The notes beneath the pieces are model-generated. The model did no database searches. It was not told the origin of the DNA and saw only the letters and a program-made list of their open reading frames with translations. 39,592 nt of DNA, taken from positions 2,676-42,267 of the forward strand of contig JAVVEP010000025.1 in NCBI GenBank assembly GCA_032250735.1, read 5' to 3'. This DNA is from Gammaproteobacteria bacterium (GTDB lineage Bacteria > Pseudomonadota > Gammaproteobacteria > SZUA-152). Below are positions 1 to 7,744 of this stretch, piece after piece; the first letter of the stretch is position 1, and each line of letters opens with the position of its first letter. The position numbers and the translations under genes are program-made.

Positions 1-68
1 TCAGAGAAGAGAAAGGGTCAGAGAAGAGAAAGGGTCAGAGAAGAGAAAGGGTCAGAGAAGAGAAAGGG
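1..68. repeat. 17-bp tandem repeat, four perfect copies
   Basis: Four identical copies of TCAGAGAAGAGAAAGGG run head to tail from the first base of the window, so the array may continue to the left. The last copy runs directly into the left inverted repeat of the RAYT gene and shares the GGGTCAG heptamer with it. The array therefore looks like part of the same repeat family rather than an unrelated microsatellite. Confidence 0.95.
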
Positions 69-88
69 TCAGGTCTAGCAAAGTAGCA
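66..88 (+). repeat. Left inverted repeat of the RAYT module
   Basis: This 23-bp sequence beginning GGGTCAGGTCTAGC is the exact reverse complement of 968-990, on the other side of the transposase gene. It contains a GTAG tetranucleotide, a mark often seen at the foot of REP hairpins recognised by RAYT enzymes. It lies about 25 bp upstream of the transposase start. Confidence 0.9.
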
Positions 89-113
89 ATTATTCCGTTA
101 TTGTCATTTCATT

Positions 114-950
114 ATGTCCCGCACCATCCGCATAGAATATCCAGATGCCCTATATCACGTTACCTCAAGAGGTGATAGGCGTGAGGACATATTCGAGGAC
201 GACCAAGATCGACAGACATTTCTGGCGACACTTGAGCAGGTCGTCACCCAGTTCAACTGGATATGCTATGCATGGTGTCTGATGGATAACCACTACCATC
301 TGCTAATTCAGACACCCGACAGCAATTTATCCAAAGGCATGCGTCAACTTAACGGTGTATACACTCAAGCCAACAACCGTCGACACCGGCGAGTCGGACA
401 TCTATTCCAAGGACGGTTCAAAGCAATTTTAGTAGATAGCGATGCCTACCTGCTGGAATTGGCGCGCTATGTCGTTCTTAACCCGGTTCGCGCCGGCATG
501 GTTAAAAAACCGGACCGCTGGCCTTGGAGCAGCTACCGGGCAAGTATGGGTCAGGAGCGTGCTCCCACTTGGCTTGCAGAAGATGGATTGCTGGCGCTAT
601 TTGCCAAACGGCGTAGCCTAGCCCAACAGCGTTATGCGCAATTCGTAGCGGAAGGTATCAAGGCGGAATCACCCTGGGCTAATCTCAAGGGTCAGGTGTT
701 TTTGGGCGATGACCAATTCGTAACCCGCATGCAAGCACATATCGAGGTAGGCCGGGACGACGTGCAGATACCCGTTGCACAGCGCCGACCCAAGCCGCCA
801 CCATTGGCAGAGATCGTGTCACGCGCATCCGATAGAAATACCGCCATTATTGCGGCTCATGCAACGGGTGGTTATTCTTATCAGCAAATCGCGGATTACT
901 TCGGTGTACATTTTACGACAGTGGGTCGGATTGTGAGGCGAGGTGGGTGA
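114..950 (+). CDS. REP-associated tyrosine transposase (RAYT, IS200-like Y1 family)
   Basis: The 278-residue protein belongs to the Y1 single-strand transposase superfamily (IS200/TnpA_REP branch). The HUH metal site is His60-Tyr61-His62 inside DNHYHLLI. The likely nucleophilic tyrosine is Tyr119 in ARYVVLNPVRAG, a motif typical of RAYTs. Residues about 240-278 look like a helix-turn-helix (YQQIADYFGVHFTTVGRIV), an extension found in one RAYT subgroup. RAYTs cut and join REP hairpin DNA as single strands and are thought to spread REP elements. Perfect 23-bp inverted repeats flank the gene, and its 3' end has been copied into the downstream repeat array. The reading frame is intact, so the enzyme may be active. 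The ATG at 114 has no strong ribosome-binding site. Confidence 0.9.
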   Translation: MSRTIRIEYPDALYHVTSRGDRREDIFEDDQDRQTFLATLEQVVTQFNWICYAWCLMDNHYHLLIQTPDSNLSKGMRQLNGVYTQANNRRHRRVGHLFQGRFKAILVDSDAYLLELARYVVLNPVRAGMVKKPDRWPWSSYRASMGQERAPTWLAEDGLLALFAKRRSLAQQRYAQFVAEGIKAESPWANLKGQVFLGDDQFVTRMQAHIEVGRDDVQIPVAQRRPKPPPLAEIVSRASDRNTAIIAAHATGGYSYQQIADYFGVHFTTVGRIVRRGG

Positions 951-1409
951 TGTACGCGGATGAGTGGTGCTACTTTGCTAGACCTGACCCTGATCTCCTG
1001 CGCGAGGTGGGTGATGTACGCGGATGAGTGGTGCTACTTTGCTAGACCTGACCCTGATCTCCTGCTTTGCTAGACCTGACCCTGATCTCCTGATCTCGCT
1101 GCTTGACCCTGATCTCGCTGCTTAGCTAGACCTGACCCTGATCTCGTACATTTTACGACAGTGGGTCGGATTGTGAGGCGAGGTGGGTGATGTACGCGGA
1201 TAAGTGGTGCTACTTAGCTAGATCTGACCCTGATCTCGTGCTTAGCTAGACCTGACCCTGATCTCTAGCTCGGATCTCGTACTACTTAGCTAGACCTGAC
1301 CCTGATCTCTATGACCCTGATCTCTAGCTGATCTCGTACTACTTAGCTAGACCTGACCCTGATCTTTGACCCTGATCTCTAGCTAGACCTGACCCTGATC
1401 TCGTAAAAA
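938..1409. repeat. Degenerate REP-like repeat array downstream of the RAYT gene
   Basis: This stretch is non-coding apart from the RAYT 3' end. About twelve copies of TGACCCTGATCT occur here, most preceded by CTAGACC, in the orientation opposite to the left inverted repeat. The array has internal structure. A 64-bp unit at 938-1001, which includes the last codons of the transposase, is repeated in tandem at 1002-1065. A third copy of the transposase 3' end (906 to about 976) reappears 240 bp later at 1146 to about 1216 with at least one substitution. Spacing between copies is irregular. There is no unique spacer of constant length, so it is not a CRISPR array. Confidence 0.85.
968..990 (-). 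repeat. Right inverted repeat of the RAYT module
   Basis: This is the exact 23-bp reverse complement of 66-88, starting 18 bp after the transposase stop codon. It is also the first full unit of the downstream repeat array. Confidence 0.9.
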
Positions 1410-1450
1410 GCGGCGCGATTTAATTTAAACGTCTAGGCCCACGAAAAGAA

Positions 1451-2269
1451 ATGTCAGACTATATACTAAATTTTGACTTAACCAGCTTTCATCAATTAGA
1501 TGAATATGCATTGTTGGCCCGGCAAGATTATAACTATGGTGGTGGTAGTGGGTGGTTTGGCTCATTCAGAGGTGGACTTTATGGCAGTTACGCCCGTATT
1601 TATGGAGTATGTAACCACTATCATTCTGTACATGCTTGGGCGCAACGGCCAAGGGTTCCAAGTGAAACGGAATATCATCTTGCGTCATTATTTTTTAATA
1701 TGGACTCTTTGATAGAGTGTATTACCTATGCATTAAATGCATTAGGATTTTGTGCTTCTGGGGGTAATGGGTTCAGAGATGTTACTTGCGAGAAATCGCT
1801 AAGGAAAATTTCACCCTTGGATATTATAGGTAGGTCGAATACAAATCCACCACAATCACATCTTGAAGATTATGATCGTTTTTTTCCACAGCTAAGAAAA
1901 TATTGGGAAACAAGGAAAGAAATGATAAGTCTGGTTTTTGAACAACACGATGTTTCTAAGCACCGGGAAACTATATTTTCTGGTGGTAATTATAGGAATG
2001 ACCCACCTAAAGGGTTTTATGAATCTATCGGTATTGGACCAGACGATTCTTCAAAAAGAGCACTGTTCTGGCCGATGGAAGAAATAATTATAAAAAGAAA
2101 TCCAAAAATACCTAGAAAAGATAGAACACCACAACCAATCGAGGGGCGTATTTTACTTGAGGATTTGGTCCCAGAGTTTAAAGAGTTCATCGAACATACA
2201 GGACGACTGGCTCTATCAGATGCAAAGAATACAATTAGCCTTAAGGTTAAAGAATTTGAAAAATCCTAA
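1451..2269 (+). CDS. Hypothetical protein, likely an integron-type cassette gene
   Basis: I do not recognise this 272-residue protein. It is soluble, with no signal peptide or membrane segment. The N-terminal third is rich in Gly, Tyr and aromatic residues (YNYGGGSGWFGSFRGG, residues 28-42). Residues about 145-175 form a charged helix with RKEMISLVFEQHDVSKHR, an R...H arrangement faintly like HEPN-type helices, but this is only a resemblance. Codon and base composition are clearly more AT-rich than in the chromosomal genes from 3.7 kb on. The gene sits alone in its strand context, and its stop codon lies inside an attC-like site (2264-2345). That arrangement is typical of a mobile gene cassette. 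The upstream GAAAAGAA is only a weak ribosome-binding site. Confidence 0.7.
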   Translation: MSDYILNFDLTSFHQLDEYALLARQDYNYGGGSGWFGSFRGGLYGSYARIYGVCNHYHSVHAWAQRPRVPSETEYHLASLFFNMDSLIECITYALNALGFCASGGNGFRDVTCEKSLRKISPLDIIGRSNTNPPQSHLEDYDRFFPQLRKYWETRKEMISLVFEQHDVSKHRETIFSGGNYRNDPPKGFYESIGIGPDDSSKRALFWPMEEIIIKRNPKIPRKDRTPQPIEGRILLEDLVPEFKEFIEHTGRLALSDAKNTISLKVKEFEKS

Positions 2270-2345
2270 TAAGTGCATCAAATCGTTCGCTATCGCTCAC
2301 TGGGACGCGCAAAAAGCGCACGCCATTTATGCAAGTCGTTAGTGC
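2264..2345 (+). other. attC-like integron recombination site
   Basis: The arrangement matches the folded attC plan. The outer arms are CTAA (2266-2269) and TTAG (2339-2342). Next come short unpaired spacers, then an inner stem pairing TGCAT-AAAT (2274-2283) with ATTTATGCA (2325-2333). A single extra C at 2279 bulges out, as the extrahelical bases of attC sites do. The interior contains CGCTCACTGGGACGCG, wording common in chromosomal-integron attC sites. The R'' box reads TCCTAAT instead of the canonical RYYYAAC, so the site is degenerate. No integron integrase gene is in the window. Confidence 0.6.
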
Positions 2346-2366
2346 GCCAAGCGAAGCTTGGTGCAC
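2342..2366. repeat. Short hairpin after the attC-like site
   Basis: GTGCGCCAAGC (2342-2352) pairs with GCTTGGTGCAC (2356-2366) with one G-T pair and a three-base GAA loop. There is no following T-run, so an intrinsic terminator is unlikely. It may be part of the cassette boundary or of a palindromic repeat. Confidence 0.5.
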
Positions 2367-2369
2367 CTT

Positions 2370-2398
2370 GGATCAATAGGGTCAGTCTCGATTGATCC
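2370..2398. repeat. REP-like hairpin carrying GGGTCAG in its loop
   Basis: GGATCAAT (2370-2377) and ATTGATCC (2391-2398) form a perfect 8-bp stem around a 13-base loop containing GGGTCAG. That heptamer is shared with the RAYT inverted repeats and the 17-bp tandem array 2.3 kb away. A second short stem, ATCCTAA/TTAGGAT (2395-2413), overlaps its right arm. The remaining bases to 2548 hold no gene I can support. Confidence 0.55.
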
Positions 2399-2548
2399 TA
2401 AGCCTTTTAGGATGGCCATATCTTTCAAGCCTTACTTTTCAAATTTTCTCGCCTCACCATCAATAGTGGAAAGGCTTTTGGCGGTTTTTTACCTCACTTG
2501 GCTCCATCCTCTCTGAAGCGACATTCTCAGAAAGCAATAATATCCTCG

Positions 2549-3496
2549 TCATAAAAATGTGACATGCCTTGAGTTTCGCAAGATACATTTTTGCCATTTT
2601 TTCAATTCTGTTCCGCCACAAGTTGGGTTCATTAAGTTCTTTTTACTGGAAGTGAAGTGAAGAAGGCTGCACGCGTGGCCGACTTCGTGCGCCAGGCAGA
2701 TTGGATTCGGTCCTTCTATCGTCACATAATCAGCGAATGGACCAAGCGAGCAGCCAGCAGTTGTGCCCGTCACACTGCGTACGGCAAAAACAACCACAGG
2801 CGCCGCCCAGCCTGTCAGTCGCTGTGCGATGCCGTCAAAACACTGGGTGTTGGCGAGCCATTCAAAATAACTGCCTGCCAGCCACAGGTCTTCTCCCCAC
2901 GCGGTGGCCTCACATCCCACATCAAGGTTACGATTCGGCGAAGGGCCATCAACGGTATGAATGCCGTCCACTATAAAGTCCACATTCGCCGCTTTTTTGT
3001 AGATGGCATTCGCTGTTTGTATTTCTGCCTCCAGGTCTGCTGCTGTTGTCGTCGGCGTTCCCTTCTCATCTTTCAGGATGACAATGCAGACGCGTAGTTT
3101 CTTGGTCCAGGTCACGCCAAATATGCACAAGATCAGGTCTGGGATGCCCGCAATGCGATTCACGATCTCAATAATAAGGCCCCAGATCTCGCGTATAAGC
3201 CGTCCGATAATCGGGATGGCAAGGATCAGGCCGATAATAAATCCAACGATATCCAGGATGATATGTACGATTTCGCAAACAACTCGGGTAACCCATTTGC
3301 CCACCGTGACAATAATCCATTTGACGACTTTCTCCAGAAATGTTTCTATCCAGCAAAACCACTTGTTACAGCACAGGCACCATTTCTTACATTTCTTTTT
3401 CTTGCATTTCTTGACACGCTTTTCAATCCATTCATCAATAGGCTTTTCAATCTTTTCTTCAATCCATTCCTGGACATCTTTGCAATATTGAGCCAC
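2549..3496 (-). CDS. Metzincin-like zinc metalloprotease with Cys/Trp-rich hydrophobic N-terminus
   Basis: The C-terminal half of this 315-residue protein carries a zinc-protease site, HEVGHACSLLH (His270, Glu271, His274, third ligand His280). It is followed by NLMNPT with Met289 placed like a metzincin Met-turn; the usual Gly of HExxHxxGxxH is Ser here. The N-terminal half is different. Residues 1-40 are highly charged and lysine-rich, residues 40-50 are Cys/Trp-rich (WCLCCNKWFCW), and residues about 58-128 are long hydrophobic or amphipathic helices. There is no classical signal peptide. The start is GTG at 3496 behind a strong AAGGAGA. A membrane-inserting delivery segment plus a protease payload is one reading (a toxin or effector); a membrane-anchored protease is another. 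About 260 bp upstream (3497-3756) shows no further gene. Confidence 0.7.
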   Translation of the reverse strand: MAQYCKDVQEWIEEKIEKPIDEWIEKRVKKCKKKKCKKWCLCCNKWFCWIETFLEKVVKWIIVTVGKWVTRVVCEIVHIILDIVGFIIGLILAIPIIGRLIREIWGLIIEIVNRIAGIPDLILCIFGVTWTKKLRVCIVILKDEKGTPTTTAADLEAEIQTANAIYKKAANVDFIVDGIHTVDGPSPNRNLDVGCEATAWGEDLWLAGSYFEWLANTQCFDGIAQRLTGWAAPVVVFAVRSVTGTTAGCSLGPFADYVTIEGPNPICLAHEVGHACSLLHFTSSKKNLMNPTCGGTELKKWQKCILRNSRHVTFL

Positions 3497-3756
3497 TTGA
3501 TATCTCCTTGTGAATTAAAAAAATAACGCCCGCAGCCAGCATTCCAGGAAAGATAGCACACCTTATATGGGAAACAGGCGAGGATACATGACTCGCTTGC
3601 GAGAGGGCCCATGGCGATAAGGCCAGTTCTCGTCTTGTCACCTCCCGCACTATTCATCGTCCCGTCCGTTGCAAGATGAATTCCGCGTTGTCCGGCAATC
3701 TCACGATTACGCACGTTTACACCAGAGCCTTTTCACGGCCGGCCTGAAACTAGGGA

Positions 3757-4392
3757 TTATTGCTTGCTGACCCGTGCAATCTCCCGCGCTAGTTCCCGCC
3801 CCAGTTCGGCGACGCATTCACTCATGGCCTGCACCCGTGCCTCATAATCACGGCTGGTGGCGGTGCTGAGGTATTCATGTTGCCGGGGCGGGGCGATGGA
3901 CTGTTTGTGGGCGTCGGTGAGTTCCCAGCGGACGCTGAGCCTGGCCTGGTGGTTGGTGTCGCTGTCGAAGCTGAGTACATCGATGAGAATCTGTAGCTCG
4001 ATCGCCTGGCCGTGACGCCAGGGGTAGGTGCTGACGGTGGCGTCGGGCAGGGCATTGCCGAGGTTCTGGGCGAGTACGCGAGTGAAGTTGGTTTCCAGCG
4101 GTTCGGCCCAGCGATGGTATTCAGTGGTCTCGAAACGGTTGGGGCCGGTCCGCAGGATGATCTTGCTGCGATCCAGGTAGGCGGGGAATTCAATCGGGCC
4201 GAGTCCGATGCGGAGGGGGGCGGTGTGGCTCGATGCGATGCCCGGGTTGGCGTTGAGAAGATAAAAGCTCGCGGGCGGGGTAGTGCCGCAGCCGCTCAGG
4301 GCGGTTGCCAGTAGGGATATCAGTAAGGGGGCGAGGATGAAAATCATCCGGCGGTTCAGGTGATGCGATGGATAATTATGTGGGAGGTTCAC
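3757..4392 (-). CDS. PqiC/ABC-transport auxiliary lipoprotein of an Mla-type operon
   Basis: The 211-residue protein has a signal sequence ending in a lipobox ALSGC, giving lipidated Cys35. The remainder fits the ABC_trans_aux (PqiC-like) family, beginning with the typical PASFYLL segment soon after the cysteine. Such lipoproteins sit on the inner face of the outer membrane and dock to MCE proteins that carry lipid between membranes. It is the last gene of a four-gene minus-strand operon. Its GTG start overlaps the TAG stop of the MCE gene by one base (TAGTG), with AGAGGA upstream. An internal ATG at 4347 is possible but would shorten the signal peptide. Confidence 0.82.
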   Translation of the reverse strand: MNLPHNYPSHHLNRRMIFILAPLLISLLATALSGCGTTPPASFYLLNANPGIASSHTAPLRIGLGPIEFPAYLDRSKIILRTGPNRFETTEYHRWAEPLETNFTRVLAQNLGNALPDATVSTYPWRHGQAIELQILIDVLSFDSDTNHQARLSVRWELTDAHKQSIAPPRQHEYLSTATSRDYEARVQAMSECVAELGRELAREIARVSKQ

Positions 4393-5405
4393 TATCGTTG
4401 TTCCTCTTTTGTTTTGCCCTGGATCAGGACCTCGGGGTGCTGTTCCAGAGTGTTGGTGAGTTGGCGCAGGGCCTGGGCGCTGCTGGCGATCTCTTTCAGG
4501 GTTTGCATGAGCTGATACTGGAGCTGCGCGTCGGGTGATAGCAGGGCGTTGCTGTTGTCGGCGGTGGTTTTGATCGCGCCGAGTGCACCCTCGGCGCTGG
4601 CGGTGAGCCGGTCGGCGTTAAGGCGCAGCTGCTGCACGAGGCCGCTGGAATCCTCCGCCAGTTGCTCGCCGGTGCCTATCAGACTCTGGGTCGCGTGCAG
4701 GGTGGTGCGTGTCTCGCTGAGGGTGAGCTTGAGCTCGGTGGCGATGGCGCCGTATTGATGCGCGAGTGCCGAGTAGTCCTTCATGGTCTGGTCGAGCTGT
4801 TTGATCGCCTGCGGCAGCTCGGGTCCGTTAACAAGTTTGTCGATGCCCTGGGTGGCGCGGGCCAGATCTTCGAGCAGTTGATCGAAGGGAAACTCTTCTA
4901 GCTTGCTGGTAAATTCCTGCAGCGGCGTGGGGATCGTGGGGATCTCGATGAGGTCTTCGGTGGTGCCCATCAGTATGGCCGGTTTGTCCGGGTGGATGTC
5001 GAGCTGCACGGCGAGCTGGCCGGTGAGCAGGCTCTGCATCTGTAACTGGGCGCGAAGCCCGTGGCGGATCATGTCGCCCATGCTGCGTATCTTGTGGGTA
5101 ACCTTGTCTTCACCCTTGATGAGGGTGACGCGATCCTCTTCAAGGTCGACATAAACCGGAATCTGCACCCGCTGGGTCATAGGCTCAAGCAAGAGGCGGA
5201 TGTCGGTGACGGTGCCGATTTTGACGCCACGGAAGTTGACCGGTGCGCCGACACTGAGCCCCTTGACCGAGCTGGTGAAAAACATCACGAAGTGTCCCTT
5301 GCTGCTTAGCAGGCCACCGCTCAGGAGCAGGGTGGCGCCAACCCCAAGGATGACGGCGCCGATGATGAAGCTGCCGATGAGGGTGGTGTTGGCGTGACGT
5401 GCCAT
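4392..5405 (-). CDS. MCE-domain (MlaD/PqiB-like) periplasmic lipid-binding protein
   Basis: This 337-residue protein has one N-terminal membrane anchor (residues about 8-30) followed by a single MCE domain (about 36-120; SVGAPVNFRGVKIGTV is the family core). A long helical tail rich in Gln, Leu and Thr to the C-terminus probably forms a coiled coil or tunnel. MlaD-type proteins form hexameric rings that bind phospholipid beside the MlaE permease. It is larger than classical MlaD (about 180 residues), so it is closer to the long-tailed MCE proteins. I start it at ATG 5405, one base after the ATPase stop (TGATATG) and behind GGAGAG. A longer GTG start at 5420 would lie inside the ATPase gene. 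Confidence 0.85.
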   Translation of the reverse strand: MARHANTTLIGSFIIGAVILGVGATLLLSGGLLSSKGHFVMFFTSSVKGLSVGAPVNFRGVKIGTVTDIRLLLEPMTQRVQIPVYVDLEEDRVTLIKGEDKVTHKIRSMGDMIRHGLRAQLQMQSLLTGQLAVQLDIHPDKPAILMGTTEDLIEIPTIPTPLQEFTSKLEEFPFDQLLEDLARATQGIDKLVNGPELPQAIKQLDQTMKDYSALAHQYGAIATELKLTLSETRTTLHATQSLIGTGEQLAEDSSGLVQQLRLNADRLTASAEGALGAIKTTADNSNALLSPDAQLQYQLMQTLKEIASSAQALRQLTNTLEQHPEVLIQGKTKEEQR

Positions 5406-5406
5406 A

Positions 5407-6249
5407 TCAGATCTCTCCACGGTTGAGGAAGGCGCGCACGCGCGTATCCTGGCAATGTTGTCTAAGCTGCTTCGGGTTGCCTCTGGCGATGATGGATTTG
5501 CTCTCTGTGTCGAGAAATATTCCGCTATTGCCGATAGCGAAGATGCTTGCCAGGTCGTGCGTCACCACCACGATGGTGGTGCCGAGGCTGGCGCGCAGCT
5601 CGAGTATCAGTTCGTCGAGGTGGCGTGCGTTGATCGGGTCGAGACCGGCGCTGGGCTCATCAAAAAACAGGATCTCCGGATCAAGGGCCATGGCGCGCGC
5701 CAGACCGGCGCGCTTGCGCATTCCGCCGCTGATCTCGGCAGGGTAAAGCGGCTCGCAACCACTCAGCCCTACCAGCGCCAGTTTGTAGGCAATGACATCG
5801 TTGATCTCACTGTTGCCCAGCGTGGTGTATTCGGACAGCGGCAGGGCGATGTTCTCTGCCAGGGTCATGGAACTGAACAGCGCGCCGCTCTGGAACAGGA
5901 CGCCCATGTTGCGTTTGATCTTCGCCTGCGCCTCAGGTGGCGCCGCGGTAAAGCTGATGTTGTTGATCAGCACCTCTCCCTTGGCCGGTTGTTGCAGGCC
6001 GATGAGGTGGCGCAGCACGGTGCTCTTGCCGCAACCGCTGCCGCCCATGATGATAAAGGTGTCGCCGCGCGCCACGCTGAAATTGAGATCTTGCTGGATG
6101 ATGCGCTCGCCATAGGCGGCGGTGAGGTTGCGCACCTCGATGTGGGCGGTGGTTGTGTCTTGCGTTGCGCCCTGCGGTCCGTTATTCGTTCCGCTGTTCG
6201 TTCCGGTATGCCGTTTGGCCGCCATTTCGGTATCCATTTCGGTAGCCAT
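5407..6249 (-). CDS. MlaF-like ABC transporter ATPase
   Basis: A 280-residue ATP-binding subunit of the Mla/MCE lipid-transport family. Walker A is GGSGCGKST (residues 69-77), the signature is SGGMRKRAGLARA (from 174) and Walker B is ILFFDEPSAGLDP (from 193). The RKRAGLARA wording is characteristic of MlaF rather than of ordinary importers. A low-complexity N-terminal tail of about 35 residues (Thr/Asn/Met-rich) precedes the domain. The ATG at 6249 is 11 bases after the permease stop; a longer open frame further upstream runs inside the permease gene and is not used. It works with the permease, MCE protein and lipoprotein of the same operon. Confidence 0.88.
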   Translation of the reverse strand: MATEMDTEMAAKRHTGTNSGTNNGPQGATQDTTTAHIEVRNLTAAYGERIIQQDLNFSVARGDTFIIMGGSGCGKSTVLRHLIGLQQPAKGEVLINNISFTAAPPEAQAKIKRNMGVLFQSGALFSSMTLAENIALPLSEYTTLGNSEINDVIAYKLALVGLSGCEPLYPAEISGGMRKRAGLARAMALDPEILFFDEPSAGLDPINARHLDELILELRASLGTTIVVVTHDLASIFAIGNSGIFLDTESKSIIARGNPKQLRQHCQDTRVRAFLNRGEI

Positions 6250-6260
6250 GTCGAACCCGC

Positions 6261-7451
6261 TCAAACGCCTAACTGCTGGTAGATGATGGTCAACGCCGAG
6301 GCGCTGATCACGATGAACACGATGCTGGTCACCACCGCCGAGGTGGTGGCCTGGCCGACCGCCGCCGCGCTGCGGCCGCACTGGATGCCGCGCAGGCAAC
6401 CGGCAATGGCGATGCAGATGCCGTAGACCAGCGCCTTGCTCAGGCCGACGAGGATGTGGTTCATGTCCAGGATGCGTAGGGTCTGCACATAGTATTCAAA
6501 GATGCTGATGTCGAAGATGGTGCTGGCCACGGTCATCCCCGCCAGTATGCCCACCAGGTTGGCATACAGGGTCAGCAGTGGAATCATCATCACCAGCGCC
6601 AGTAGTCGCGGCAGCACCAGGAATTCGATGGGCGAGATGCCCAGCGTGCGCAGGGCGTCGATCTCCTCGTTGACCTGCATGGTGCCGATCTCGGCGGCGT
6701 AGGCGGCGCCGGTGCGCCCGGCGAGGATGACGGCGGTCATCAGCGCCCCCACCTCGCGCACCATGCCGATGCCGACCAGATCGGCAATGTAGATCTCGGC
6801 CCCGAACAGCGCCAGTTGCGCCGCCCCCATGTAGGCCAGGATCAGGCCGACCAGAAAGCTGATCAGCGACACGATCGGCAGCGCATTGGGGCCGGCGTCC
6901 TGCACCAGCAGCCCCACGTCGGTGCTGCGAAAACGGGCGCGGCCGCGCAGGGTGTTGAGCAGGGCGATGGCGCTGTCGCCGATAAAACGCAGCGCGCGTG
7001 GCGCGCTGTGCAGGAGGTCGAGGGTGCTTTCGCCGACCTGCTGCAGCAACGACTCCTCGGTGCTGAGCACATCGGCATCGCTGCGCGCCGGGGCGGCTGT
7101 GGCAAGCGTCAGCAGGCGTTGCACGCCTTCCGTCAGCCCGCGCTGATCAACGTCGATGCCGCACTCCTGACAGTGGCGCAGCAAACGGTGCAGGAACACC
7201 ACCAGCGAACTGTCCCAGTCGCTGATGGCCGTGGTGTCGAAACGCAGTTGTCGCAGCGGAGGCGTGCCGTCGCCTGGCTGATTCTGTTGAGTGAGCTGCT
7301 GCATGAGCGGCGCGATGTCGGGCAGGCCATGTTGCAGCCGCCACTCACCCGCGAGCACTAACTGGGCCTCCCCAGGTTGCAGGGGGCGCAGCTCAAAACT
7401 CCGGACGGGCGCTGGAGGCGGCGCGGTGGTATCCATATCTTCCTTATGCAT
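6261..7451 (-). CDS. MlaE-family permease with fused N-terminal STAS domain
   Basis: The first 120 or so residues of this 396-residue protein resemble a STAS domain (FDTTAISDWDSSLVVFLHRL), as in MlaB. The rest, from about residue 150, is the MlaE permease domain with several membrane helices and the family motifs VGLILAYMGAAQL and MVREVGALMTAVILAGRTGA. In E. coli the STAS partner is a separate protein; here both are on one chain. It is the first gene of the operon, in the order permease, ATPase, MCE protein, lipoprotein. Two starts are possible: ATG 7451 or ATG 7436. The second has AAGGA about four bases upstream and may be the real one. Confidence 0.87.
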   Translation of the reverse strand: MHKEDMDTTAPPPAPVRSFELRPLQPGEAQLVLAGEWRLQHGLPDIAPLMQQLTQQNQPGDGTPPLRQLRFDTTAISDWDSSLVVFLHRLLRHCQECGIDVDQRGLTEGVQRLLTLATAAPARSDADVLSTEESLLQQVGESTLDLLHSAPRALRFIGDSAIALLNTLRGRARFRSTDVGLLVQDAGPNALPIVSLISFLVGLILAYMGAAQLALFGAEIYIADLVGIGMVREVGALMTAVILAGRTGAAYAAEIGTMQVNEEIDALRTLGISPIEFLVLPRLLALVMMIPLLTLYANLVGILAGMTVASTIFDISIFEYYVQTLRILDMNHILVGLSKALVYGICIAIAGCLRGIQCGRSAAAVGQATTSAVVTSIVFIVISASALTIIYQQLGV

Positions 7452-7744
7452 GATGGCGGCTGCTTATATGAGAGTGTAGCTACGGAATTCGCAGTTGGGG
7501 GACCGATGCCGGCCTCACTGTCAGGCGTTTTCTCCCCGGAACGGCACCGCCCGTAGTGATATTCCCCCTATCCCCATTCGTGGCCATCCCCGTCCGTCGG
7601 GTTTACGCCTGCGGCGGATGCGCGCCAGATATCTATGTCCACCGTCAGGTCAACGGCTTTTGCTATAGACTGTTACTAACGGTAACTAACGGACAGATGG
7701 ATTCCGGTACCGACACAGGCTTGACCCGAGGGGCAATACACTAG

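Noticed and set aside
938-1409. CRISPR array
   Set aside because: Repeats are of variable length, have no unique constant-length spacers, and include copies of the adjacent transposase gene; no cas genes are present.
2657-3097. Plus-strand frame of 146 codons opposite the protease gene
   Set aside because: The minus-strand frame has a clear zinc-protease motif and a strong ribosome-binding site; the plus-strand product shows nothing recognisable.
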